DNA from: Curtobacterium flaccumfaciens pv. betae
GTDB lineage: Bacteria; Actinomycetota; Actinomycetes; Actinomycetales; Microbacteriaceae
Direction: 5' to 3'
Length of the DNA stretch: 64,000 nucleotides
NCBI RefSeq assembly: GCF_026241855.1
Contig: NZ_JAPJDC010000001.1
Coordinates: 2,914,001-2,978,000, forward strand
In this document: positions 50,298 to 58,398 of the stretch, piece after piece
Layout of the letters: each line of letters opens with the position of its first letter
Numbering within the stretch: position 1 is the stretch's first letter
Program-made: the position numbers and the translations under genes
Notes under the pieces: model-generated
What the model was told of the DNA's origin: nothing
Seen by the model: only the letters and a program-made list of their open reading frames with translations
The model's database searches: none

Positions 50298-50978
50298 TCA
50301 GGCCGACACGACCACCCGGAAGCGGTCCGGCAGCGCGATCAGGGCCGACGACAGGTCGAGGAGCGCCGCGGCGCAGTCGTCGAGGGCGTCTCGCTCCGCG
50401 GCGTCCGCGGCCCGTTCGACGATCTCGACCCGTCGTCGCCGGTCCACAACGGCGTCGATCCCGTTCGCCAGGGCGACGTCGTCGGTGAAGAACATGTCGA
50501 GCACGATGCGCTGCGACAGCAACCAGTCACCGCTGACCGACGACCCGCGCCGCCGCAGGTACCAGGCCCCGAGTTCGACGAAGGCACCGGCTTCGGTCCA
50601 GCACTCGCGCAGCCACGCCTTGTCAAACCGGTCGTGGTACCCGACGGAGTTCGACGGCGGATCGACGAGCAGGGCCTGGGCGATCCGCAGTCGCTCGATC
50701 ATCTGGTCGACCGACCACTGCGCGATCACGACACCGACGTACCGCTGCACGCTGGCCAGCTGCAGGGACTCGAGGGTCACGAGGGCTTCGCGCACCGGTG
50801 TGCGCGACACCCGCATGTCCGATGCGAGGGTGTCGAGCCGCAGTCGCTGCCCACGGCGGTACTCCCCCCGCAGGACGTTGTCGAGCAGTCGCAGGAACAC
50901 CGCGTCGCGCAGCAGACTGCGGCGCAGGCCGTGGGGATCGAGGCCGTCGGCCCCGGTTCGGGCGGGAGTGTGCTCCAT
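50298..50978 (-). CDS. GntR-family transcriptional regulator
   Basis: 226-residue regulator with an N-terminal winged helix of GntR type (LRGEYRRGQRLRLDTLASD and RVSRTPVREALVTLESLQL). The helical effector domain resembles FCD-type domains but lacks a clear metal-site signature. The ATG at 50978 gives the expected domain start; a GTG three bases upstream and longer frames are also open. It lies between the LCP gene and an MFS transporter gene on the same strand. A palindrome at 51113-51124 is its most likely operator. Confidence 0.85.
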   Translation of the reverse strand: MEHTPARTGADGLDPHGLRRSLLRDAVFLRLLDNVLRGEYRRGQRLRLDTLASDMRVSRTPVREALVTLESLQLASVQRYVGVVIAQWSVDQMIERLRIAQALLVDPPSNSVGYHDRFDKAWLRECWTEAGAFVELGAWYLRRRGSSVSGDWLLSQRIVLDMFFTDDVALANGIDAVVDRRRRVEIVERAADAAERDALDDCAAALLDLSSALIALPDRFRVVVSA

Positions 50979-51112
50979 CACCCCAGGTTCACGCACGGGC
51001 GGCACCCCCGAGGCGAGGGCGGTCGCTGCCGTGGATCGTGGTCGCCGGTGTCGTGCTGTGGAGGAGTGCCATGCACGCACAGTGACAGCGCTGCGACGGC
51101 GGCGCTAAACAC

Positions 51113-51124
51113 TCTGAATACAGA
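51113..51124. promoter_or_regulatory. Palindrome upstream of gntR
   Basis: TCTGAATACAGA, flanked by AC and ATGT, is a near-perfect inverted repeat in an AT-rich patch about 135 bases before the GntR start. Its size and symmetry suit a GntR dimer. Confidence 0.5.
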
Positions 51125-51147
51125 ATGTCAGACCGCCGCCGCCGGGT

Positions 51148-52602
51148 TCACCTCCGGTCGGACTTCGCGTCCCCGGTGAGCACCGAGAGTGGTTGGGTGA
51201 CGTCCTCGAGCCCCTTCCGCGCGGCGTCGACCCCGAAGATCAGGGCCACCACGCCGCCGCCGATCATCACCGCGGATCCGAGCAAGTACCCCCAGAACAG
51301 CGGCTCCCGCGACGACCCGTCACCGATGAAGGCGCCGTAGATGGCCGGCGCGACCGCACCGAAGATCTGCGCCAGGGCGAAGAAGTACGAGATGGCCTGC
51401 GACCGCAGCTCGAGCGGGAAGATCTCACTGACGGTCAGGTAGGCGCTCGATGCCCCGGCCGAGGCGAAGAAGAACGAGACGCACCAGAACGCGACCTGCA
51501 CCGTCGCCGAGATCGCGTCGGCCCGGAACAGGAACGCCGACGTGGCGAGCACGAGGCCGGACACCAGGTACGTCAGGAAGATCATCTGGCGACGACCCCA
51601 GGTGTCGAAGAAGCGCCCCAGGATGATCGGGCCGAGCAGGTTGCCGATCGCGAACGGGAAGAAGTAGACCGCCGTCTCCGCCGTCTTCAGGCCGAAGAAG
51701 TTCGTCAGGACCAGGGCGTAGGTGAAGAAGATCGCGTTGTACAGGAACGCCTGCGTGATCATCATCGTCGCGCCGACGAGCGTGCGGGTCGGGTACTGCT
51801 TCAGCAGCACGCGCGCGATGGCGAGGAACCCGACGCGGTCGGTCGGCGTGACGGTCATCGCCTTCGACTGGTCGACCTCCGGCAGGGGCTTGCCGGTCGC
51901 CTTCTCCACCGACTCCTCGATGCGGGAGACGGTGGCCTCGGCCTCTTCCTCGCGCCCGTGCGTCATCAGCCACCGGGGACTCTCCGGGATGTGCCGTCGC
52001 AGGAAGATGATCGCGATGCCGAGCACCGGGCCGAGGAAGAACCCGATGCGCCAGCCGATGTTCTCGGCGAAGTAGGACGTGTCGAGCAGGTAGATGTTGG
52101 CGAACGCGCCGAGTGCCGCACCGCCCCAGTACGTGCCGTTGATGGCGATGTCGACGTGCCCGCGGTACTTCGCCGGGATGAGTTCGTCGATCGCCGAGTT
52201 GATCGCCGCGTACTCACCGCCGATGCCCAACCCCGCGACGAACCGGAAGGCCGCCAGGAACCAGAAGTCCTGCGCGAGGCCTGCGATGCCCGAACCGACC
52301 AGGTAGATCGCGAGCGTCAGGATGAACAGCTTGCGGCGCCCCAACCGGTCGGACATGCGCCCGAACACCAGGGCACCGACGACCTGGCCGACCAGGTAGA
52401 TCGTGCCGAGGGACGTCACCTGCTGCGTGGACAGGTTCAGGTCCGCCTGGAAGCCCGCGTTCGAGACGATCTGGATCTCGAGACCGTCGAGGATCCAGGA
52501 CACGCCGAGTCCGACGACGACGCTCCAGTGGAACCGGGTCCACGGCAAGCGGTCCATCCTGGCGGGCACCAGGCTCTTGATGGTTGCGTTCGCGCTGCTC
52601 AC
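51148..52602 (-). CDS. MFS transporter (metabolite:H+ symporter / sugar-porter-like)
   Basis: Major facilitator protein of 484 residues with twelve helices and a long central cytoplasmic loop. The loop 2-3 motif is FGRMSDRLGRRKLF, followed by RFVAGLGIGGEYAAINSAIDE and, after helix 6, RRHIPESPRWL, as in sugar/metabolite porters. The GTG at 52602 is supported by TACGGT (52611-52616, minus strand) eight bases upstream, a leaderless start. The neighbouring GntR gene may control it, but no operator is seen at its own promoter. The substrate is unknown. Confidence 0.9.
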   Translation of the reverse strand: MSSANATIKSLVPARMDRLPWTRFHWSVVVGLGVSWILDGLEIQIVSNAGFQADLNLSTQQVTSLGTIYLVGQVVGALVFGRMSDRLGRRKLFILTLAIYLVGSGIAGLAQDFWFLAAFRFVAGLGIGGEYAAINSAIDELIPAKYRGHVDIAINGTYWGGAALGAFANIYLLDTSYFAENIGWRIGFFLGPVLGIAIIFLRRHIPESPRWLMTHGREEEAEATVSRIEESVEKATGKPLPEVDQSKAMTVTPTDRVGFLAIARVLLKQYPTRTLVGATMMITQAFLYNAIFFTYALVLTNFFGLKTAETAVYFFPFAIGNLLGPIILGRFFDTWGRRQMIFLTYLVSGLVLATSAFLFRADAISATVQVAFWCVSFFFASAGASSAYLTVSEIFPLELRSQAISYFFALAQIFGAVAPAIYGAFIGDGSSREPLFWGYLLGSAVMIGGGVVALIFGVDAARKGLEDVTQPLSVLTGDAKSDRR

Positions 52603-52663
52603 GAGATGGGACCGTACGCCGAGATCGCCGATGTGGTTCAGATGCGGAACGAGCAACCGGGGG

Positions 52664-52698
52664 CGGAGCCGGATCCCCCTACTTCGAATCCGGCTCCG
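52664..52698. repeat. Inverted repeat in divergent promoter region
   Basis: CGGAGCCGGAT (52664-52674) and ATCCGGCTCCG (52688-52698) form an 11-base stem around a 13-base loop between two genes that diverge. Confidence 0.65.
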
Positions 52699-52750
52699 TC
52701 GCCGGGATCTCAATGATCGCAAGTGCGATGGAAACCCACAAGCGGACGGT

Positions 52751-52787
52751 CGGGAGGCCCGTGGCGGGCCCCGCCACGGGCCTCCCG
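52751..52787. repeat. CGGGAGG-family palindrome in divergent promoter region
   Basis: 18-base arms around a single base, almost identical to 9001-9044. It covers the expected -35 area of the ATPase gene, whose TAACGT -10 is at 52800-52805. Neither flanking gene ends here, so it is not an ordinary terminator. Confidence 0.75.
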
Positions 52788-52812
52788 TCCGACAAGGCGT
52801 AACGTCCAGAAC

Positions 52813-54198
52813 GTGACCCGACCTGACATCCGCACGGTCGGCGAGCTCCGCACCTCTGGTCACGTCCAGAAGACGGTCCGCGCCGAGATCCGCGACAACC
52901 TGCTCACCGCCCTGCGCCAGGGCACCGATCCGTGGCCCGGCCTGCACGGCTTCGAGACCACCGTCATCCCCCAGCTCGAACGCGCCCTGATCGCCGGCCA
53001 CGACGTGGTCCTGCTCGGCGAGCGCGGCCAGGGCAAGACCCGGATGCTCCGCACCCTGCAGGGCCTGCTCGACGAGTGGACACCGGTCATCACCGGCTCC
53101 GAGCTCGGCGAGCACCCGTACGAGCCGATCACCACCGCGAGCATCCGGCGTGCCGACGACCTCGGCGACGCCCTGCCGATCAGCTGGCGGCACCGCGACG
53201 ACCGCTACGTCGAGAAGCTCGCGACACCGGACACGAGCGTCGCCGACCTGATCGGCGACGTCGACCCGATGAAGGTCGCCGAGGGCCGCAGCCTGGGCGA
53301 CCCGGAGACCATCCACTTCGGGCTCGTCCCCCGCGGGCACCGTGGCATCGTCGCGATCAACGAACTGCCCGACCTGGCCGAACGCATCCAGGTCGCGATG
53401 CTCAACGTGATGGAGGAGCGCGACGTCCAGATCCGCGGCTACGTGCTGCGTCTGCCGCTCGACGTGCTCGTCGTGGCGAGTGCGAACCCCGAGGACTACA
53501 CGAACCGCGGGCGGATCATCACACCGCTGAAGGACCGCTTCGGCGCCGAGATCCGCACGCACTACCCGATCGAGCTCGACGACGAGATCGCCGTCATCCG
53601 GCAGGAGGCCCAGCTGACGGCCGAGGTCCCCGACGCCCTGATCGAGATCCTGGCCCGGTTCACCCGGGCACTGCGTGGTTCGAGCGCCGTCGACCAGCGC
53701 AGCGGTGTGAGCGCCCGGTTCGCGATCGCCGGTGCCGAGACGGTGTCCGCCGCCGCGGTGCACCGCGCAGCACGCCAGGGCGAGGACGAGGCGGTCGCGC
53801 GGCCGATCGACCTCGAGACCGCGGTGGACGTCCTCGGCGGCAAGATCGAGTTCGAGAACGGCGAAGAGGACCGGGCCGACGAGGTCCTCGAGCACCTGCT
53901 CCGCACCGCGACCGCCGAGACCGTGCGCTCCCGGTTCAAGGGTCTCGACTTCGCGGTGCTCGTGGACGCGCTCGACGGCGGAACGATGGTGACCACGGGC
54001 GAGCAGGTCAGCGCCCGGGCGTTCCTCGAAGGCCTGCCGTCGATCGGCGAGTCCGACCTGTACGACCAGGTGTGCGACCGGATGGGTGCCACGAACGACG
54101 GCGAACGCGCCGGCGCGATCGAGCTCGCACTCGAGGGCCTGTTCCTGGCCCGGCGCATCAGCAAGGAGTCCGGCGGGGGCGAAGCCGTCTATGGCTAG
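52813..54198 (+). CDS. MoxR/ChlI-like AAA+ ATPase
   Basis: AAA+ ATPase of 461 residues related to MoxR and magnesium-chelatase I subunits. Walker A is GERGQGKT in VVLLGERGQGKTRML, Walker B is GIVAINELPDL, and LVVASANPEDYTNRGRIITP is the sensor/finger region. It pairs with the VWA protein encoded immediately downstream, whose ATG overlaps its stop by eight bases. Such pairs are thought to act as a chelatase- or chaperone-like machine on an unknown target. No other chelatase gene is present. The GTG start is supported by TAACGT seven bases upstream and no ribosome binding site. Confidence 0.9.
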   Translation: MTRPDIRTVGELRTSGHVQKTVRAEIRDNLLTALRQGTDPWPGLHGFETTVIPQLERALIAGHDVVLLGERGQGKTRMLRTLQGLLDEWTPVITGSELGEHPYEPITTASIRRADDLGDALPISWRHRDDRYVEKLATPDTSVADLIGDVDPMKVAEGRSLGDPETIHFGLVPRGHRGIVAINELPDLAERIQVAMLNVMEERDVQIRGYVLRLPLDVLVVASANPEDYTNRGRIITPLKDRFGAEIRTHYPIELDDEIAVIRQEAQLTAEVPDALIEILARFTRALRGSSAVDQRSGVSARFAIAGAETVSAAAVHRAARQGEDEAVARPIDLETAVDVLGGKIEFENGEEDRADEVLEHLLRTATAETVRSRFKGLDFAVLVDALDGGTMVTTGEQVSARAFLEGLPSIGESDLYDQVCDRMGATNDGERAGAIELALEGLFLARRISKESGGGEAVYG

Positions 54199-56209
54199 GC
54201 AGAACCGGCGCCTGACGCGCGACACCCGGTACGGCCGGTACACCGACGGACCCGACCCGCTCGCCGCCCCGGTCGACCTGGCCGAGGCGCTCGACGCCAT
54301 CGGGCAGGACGTGATGGGCGGCACGTCGCCCGAGCGCGCGATGCGGGAGTTCCTGCGACGCGGCGGCCGGACGCAGCGCGGCCTCGACGACCTGGCCCGA
54401 CGGGTGGCCGAGCGCCGCCGTGAGCTGACGAGCAAGAACAACCTCGACGGCACCCTGCAGCAGGTGCGCGAGCTCCTGGACCAGGCGCTGCTCGCCGAGC
54501 GCGGGGAGCTCGCCCGCAACGTCGACCTCGACGACGGCGACCGGGCCCTGGCCGAACTGCAGCTCGACAGCCTGTCGCCCTCTCCCGCCGCCGCGGTGCA
54601 GGAACTCGGCGACTACGACTGGACGAGCCCGACCGCGCGCCAGAAGTACGACGAGATCAAGGACCTGCTCGGCCGCGAGGTGCTCGACCAGCGCTTCGCC
54701 GGCATGAAGCAGGCGCTCGAGGGTGCCACCGACCAGGACCGGACCGCGGTCAGCGCGATGATGCAGGACCTCAACGCCCTGCTCGAGGCGCACGCCCGCG
54801 GCGAGGACACCCGGCAGCAGTTCGACGACTTCATGGACCAGCACGGGGAGTACTTCCCGTCGAACCCGGCGAACGTCGACGAGCTGCTCGACGACCTGTC
54901 AGCCCGCGCGGCCGCGGCACAGCGCATGCGGAACTCGATGACCCAGGAGCAGCGGGACGAACTCGACGCCCTCGCCCAGCAGGCCTTCGGCTCCCCCGAC
55001 CTCATGGGGCAGTTGTCCCAGCTCGACGACACCCTGCGCGCGCTGCGTCCCGGCGAGGACTGGGGCGGATCCGAGCGCATGGAGGGCGAACAGGGCCTCG
55101 GGCTGGGCGACGGCACCGGGGTGTTCCAGGACATCGCGGACCTCGACGCCCTCGCCGACCAGCTCGCCCAGTCCGGGCCGGGCTCGGAGCTCGACGACCT
55201 GGACCTCGACGCGCTGTCCCGGCAGCTCGGCGACGAGGCGGCCGTCGACGCGAAGACCCTGCAGCGCCTCGAGCAGGCGCTCCGGAACTCCGGGGCGATG
55301 CGCCGCGGTGCCGACGGGCAGCTCCGGCTCACCCCGAAGGCGATGCGGCAGCTCGGCAAGAGCCTGCTCAAGGACGTCGCCCAGCGGATGTCCGGTCGCC
55401 AGGGCGCGCGGGACCTCCGTCGCTCGGGCGCCGCGGGCGAACCCTCGGGAGCGTCGCGGCAGTGGGCGTTCGGCGACACCGAGCCGTGGGACATCCCCCG
55501 CACGATCACGAACGCCGTGGTGCGGACGGCGGCCAGCGGTCGACAGGGTGCCGGCGTGCACCTGAGCATCGAGGACGTCGAGGTGCAGGAGACCGAGGCA
55601 CGCACCCAGGCCTGCGTCGCGCTGCTCGTCGACACGTCGTTCTCGATGGCGATGGAGGACCGCTGGGTGCCGATGAAGCGCACCGCCCTCGCGCTGCACA
55701 CCCTGGTGTCGACCCGGTTCCGCGGCGACGACCTGCAGCTCATCGCCTTCGGTCGCGAGGCCGAGGTGATGGACGTCGAACAGCTCGTCGGTCTCGACGC
55801 GATGTGGGACAAGGGCACGAACCTGCACCACGCCCTGCTGCTCGCCAACCGGCACTTCCGCAAGCACCCCACGGCCCAACCGGTGCTCCTCATCGTCACC
55901 GACGGCGAGCCGACGTCGCACCTCGAGCCGAACGGGCAGGTCTGGTTCGACTACCCACCCGACCCGGTGACGATCGCGCTGACCGTGCGGGAGCTCGAGA
56001 ACGCCGGACGCCTCGGCGCCCAGACGACGTTCTTCCGGCTCGGTGAGGACCCGGGGCTCGCCCGGTTCATCGACGCGATGGCGAAGCGGGTGGACGGCAG
56101 CGTCGTGGCACCGGAGAACGACGACCTCGGGGTCGCCGTGGTCGGCTCGTACCTCGGCTCGCGTCGCGGGGCCGGTGGCGCGCTCTTCCGCGACGACTGG
56201 GGGCTCTGA
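54191..56209 (+). CDS. VWA domain protein, partner of AAA+ ATPase
   Basis: 672-residue soluble protein. The first 450 residues are helical, acidic and rich in Asp, Leu and Gln (for example LDDLDLDALSRQLGDEA). The C-terminal 200 residues form a von Willebrand factor A domain with the metal site D-T-S-F-S (about 481-485), a later KGTNLHHAL threonine and VTDGEPTSH aspartate, so the MIDAS appears complete. This is the ChlD/BchD-like half of an ATPase-VWA pair. The ATG lies eight bases inside the ATPase gene, showing translational coupling. Confidence 0.92.
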   Translation: MARQNRRLTRDTRYGRYTDGPDPLAAPVDLAEALDAIGQDVMGGTSPERAMREFLRRGGRTQRGLDDLARRVAERRRELTSKNNLDGTLQQVRELLDQALLAERGELARNVDLDDGDRALAELQLDSLSPSPAAAVQELGDYDWTSPTARQKYDEIKDLLGREVLDQRFAGMKQALEGATDQDRTAVSAMMQDLNALLEAHARGEDTRQQFDDFMDQHGEYFPSNPANVDELLDDLSARAAAAQRMRNSMTQEQRDELDALAQQAFGSPDLMGQLSQLDDTLRALRPGEDWGGSERMEGEQGLGLGDGTGVFQDIADLDALADQLAQSGPGSELDDLDLDALSRQLGDEAAVDAKTLQRLEQALRNSGAMRRGADGQLRLTPKAMRQLGKSLLKDVAQRMSGRQGARDLRRSGAAGEPSGASRQWAFGDTEPWDIPRTITNAVVRTAASGRQGAGVHLSIEDVEVQETEARTQACVALLVDTSFSMAMEDRWVPMKRTALALHTLVSTRFRGDDLQLIAFGREAEVMDVEQLVGLDAMWDKGTNLHHALLLANRHFRKHPTAQPVLLIVTDGEPTSHLEPNGQVWFDYPPDPVTIALTVRELENAGRLGAQTTFFRLGEDPGLARFIDAMAKRVDGSVVAPENDDLGVAVVGSYLGSRRGAGGALFRDDWGL

Positions 56210-56220
56210 AGCCCACACGA

Positions 56221-56268
56221 AACGGACTGGAGGCCCGTGGCGAGACCGCCACGGGCCTCCAGTCCGTT
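56221..56268. terminator. Bidirectional palindromic terminator (CTGGAGG family)
   Basis: 22-base arms (56221-56242, 56247-56268) pair perfectly around a four-base loop; the sequence begins AACGGACTGGAGGCCCGTGG. It separates two converging operons, and its inner arms match the CCCGTGGCG of 9001-9044. Confidence 0.8.
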
Positions 56269-56279
56269 GTCGGGTGCGT

Positions 56280-57038
56280 CTAGAACAGTGGCCAGGGCAC
56301 GGCGGGGCCGTGACCGGGTGGCGGCGGGAAGATCCCGACGGCGCGCAGGGCCCCGCAGCGCGCCCGGAGCGTGTCGATCTCCTCGTCCGTCAGGTGCTCG
56401 GCGAGCTCGTCGCCGAGACCACCGCGCAGGGCTTCGGACACGCGGTCGAGGCCCTCGAGCTCGTCCGGACCGAGGGGCTCCCCGATCCAGCCCCACAGGA
56501 CCGTCCGGAGCTTGTGCTCGACGTGGAAGGTGAGCCCGTGGTCGACGCCGAAGCGGTGGCCGTCGGGCATCGCCAGCACGTGCCCGCCCTTGCGGTCGGC
56601 GTTGTTCACGACGACGTCGAAGACGGCCATCCGGCGCAGGGCCTCGGAGTCCTCGTGCACGAGCGTGACGGGCTGGTCGTGTTCGTCGATGGCCTCGAGC
56701 ACGGGCAGCCAGGGCGAATCCGCTGCCTCGGCGAGCTCCGGCGTCACCAGGTCGACGGCGTCCTGCTCGGGGTCGACGTCCTGCCAGCGCTGCACCATGC
56801 CGGGCCCGAACGGACCGTCCCCCATCCACGTGGGCGGCACGACCCCCCAGCCGAACGCCTCGGAGACCAGGTGCGCGGCGATCTCGCGGCCGGCGAGCGT
56901 GCCGTCCGGGAAGTCCCACAGCGGGCGCTCGCCCTCGATGGGCTTGTAGACGACGGTCGCACCGTCGAGTTCGGCGAGGAAGGTGGCGTTGGACGCTTCG
57001 CGGATGCGCGCCCGGACGGAGAGCGAGCCGTCGCTCAT
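56280..57038 (-). CDS. SCO1664-family protein (kinase-like fold)
   Basis: 252-residue protein matching the SCO1664 family found across actinobacteria. It has a kinase-like layout: GATVVYKPIEGERPLWDF (Lys in an ATP-site-like strand), VFDVVVNNADRKGGHVL (the N-x-D-R-x-x-G catalytic-loop pattern seen in PI3/4-kinase and HipA-like folds) and GVDHGLTFH (D-x-G-like). A phosphotransfer role is therefore plausible but unproven. Its ATG overlaps the DUF3090 stop by four bases. It is the last gene of a three-gene cluster. Confidence 0.9.
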   Translation of the reverse strand: MSDGSLSVRARIREASNATFLAELDGATVVYKPIEGERPLWDFPDGTLAGREIAAHLVSEAFGWGVVPPTWMGDGPFGPGMVQRWQDVDPEQDAVDLVTPELAEAADSPWLPVLEAIDEHDQPVTLVHEDSEALRRMAVFDVVVNNADRKGGHVLAMPDGHRFGVDHGLTFHVEHKLRTVLWGWIGEPLGPDELEGLDRVSEALRGGLGDELAEHLTDEEIDTLRARCGALRAVGIFPPPPGHGPAVPWPLF

Positions 57039-57562
57039 GCGTCGCCGGGCGGACGACCGGCGGCGACGACCTCGCGCGTGCGCTCGACGAAGGCCCGGGC
57101 GGTGCCGACCGGGATCTTCACCTGGAACAGCTCGGCGGGCTCGGGGATCTCGACGACGGCCTCGATCTCGATGCCGTCCTCGCTCTCCTCGGACACGATC
57201 TCGACCTCGTCGTCGATCGGGTACGCCTCGATGACGACCTGCGCGGTGGCCGGGTCGAAGCCCAGGCTCAGGGCTCCGGCGCGGAACTCGGCCTCGACGG
57301 GCTGGTCGAGCGGCTCCGGGTCGCGGAGCTCGGCAGGCACCGACGGCGGCACGCTGAAGCGGTTGTCGTCGACGGTCGCGACCTCGTCGAGGAGCTCGTC
57401 GATCTTGTCGGCGAGCACGGCGGTCTGCTCCTTCTCGAGCGCGACGCTGGTGACGCGCCGACCGGAGCGGGCCTGGATGTAGAAGGCGCGCTCACCCGGA
57501 CGGCCGATGGTGCCGACGACGAGGCGGTCCGGCCAGTCGAAGCCGTGGACGATGGTGGGCAT
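57035..57562 (-). CDS. DUF3090 domain-containing protein
   Basis: 175-residue soluble protein of the DUF3090 family, function unknown. The start MPTIVHGFDWPDRLVVGTIG and the following GRPGERAFYIQA are typical; an acidic patch around residues 130-150 is rich in Glu and Ile. The ATG is supported by TACAAT (57569-57574, minus strand) six bases upstream, implying a promoter of its own and a leaderless message. It overlaps the SCO1664-like gene. In other actinobacteria the family accompanies the same two neighbours, often near mshC. Confidence 0.92.
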   Translation of the reverse strand: MPTIVHGFDWPDRLVVGTIGRPGERAFYIQARSGRRVTSVALEKEQTAVLADKIDELLDEVATVDDNRFSVPPSVPAELRDPEPLDQPVEAEFRAGALSLGFDPATAQVVIEAYPIDDEVEIVSEESEDGIEIEAVVEIPEPAELFQVKIPVGTARAFVERTREVVAAGRPPGDA

Positions 57563-57595
57563 ACCCGCATTGTAGGAGCGCTCGGCTCCGGCCGT

Positions 57596-58330
57596 TCAGG
57601 GTCGGGCAGGACCCGCGGGCGCGTCGGGTGCCGGGTTGCCCGCGCCGCCGCCGACCGCGGCGTCCCCGCTGGGTGCCGGGGCGGTGCGCAGCCAGGACAG
57701 GTCACCGGACTCGGTGTTCGTCGCGACGACCTCGGGGCGGTGCTCGCCGTAGCGCACGACGGACACCGAGGCCGGGCCGACGCCGATGCGCTGGAACAGG
57801 TCCAGGTGCATGCCGAACGCGTCGGCGAGGACGCTCTTGATGATGTCGCCGTGGCTCACCGCGACCCAGACGGCACCGGGTCCGTGCTCCGCCTCGACCT
57901 CGGCGTCGATGCGACGAACGGCCGCGACGGCCCGGGACTGCATCGTCTGCATGGACTCACCACCGGGGAACACGACGGCGCTCGGGTTCGCCTGCACCGT
58001 GCGCCAGAGGGGCTCCTTCGCCAGGTCGGCGAGCCTCCGGCCCTGCCACTCCCCGTAGTCGGCCTCGGTGATGGCCCGCTCGATCAGCGAGGCGGGTGGC
58101 CCGGCCGGCCGGTCGGTCTGTCTGTCCAGGATCGCGCGGGCGGTCTGCCGGCAGCGCTCGAGCGGACTCGACACCACGGCGACGACGGGCACCGCGGCGA
58201 TGCGCTCCGCGGTCCGCTCGGCCTGGGTGCGGCCGACGGCGTCGAGTCGCACGCCCGCGGTGCGTCCGGCCAGGACGCCGGTGGCGTTCGCGGTGGTGCG
58301 TCCGTGACGGACGAGGAGGACGGTCGCCAT
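57596..58330 (-). CDS. MSMEG_4193-family histidine phosphatase/phosphomutase
   Basis: 244-residue member of the phosphoglycerate mutase-like histidine phosphatase superfamily. The catalytic R-H-G is in LLVRHGRTTAN, a second arginine is in SSPLERCRQTA, the acidic residue is in EADYGEWQG and the second histidine in VAVSHGDIIK. The C-terminal 40 residues are Gly/Pro/Ala-rich and probably disordered. The ATG is supported by TAGGAT (58338-58343, minus strand) seven bases upstream. It leads the phosphatase-DUF3090-SCO1664 cluster. The physiological substrate is not established. Confidence 0.92.
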   Translation of the reverse strand: MATVLLVRHGRTTANATGVLAGRTAGVRLDAVGRTQAERTAERIAAVPVVAVVSSPLERCRQTARAILDRQTDRPAGPPASLIERAITEADYGEWQGRRLADLAKEPLWRTVQANPSAVVFPGGESMQTMQSRAVAAVRRIDAEVEAEHGPGAVWVAVSHGDIIKSVLADAFGMHLDLFQRIGVGPASVSVVRYGEHRPEVVATNTESGDLSWLRTAPAPSGDAAVGGGAGNPAPDAPAGPARP

Positions 58331-58398
58331 GCGCCCGATCCTAGGCGCGGGACGCGGTCGCCCTTGACGGGCCGCCCGGGGACCGATCAGATGGGGGC

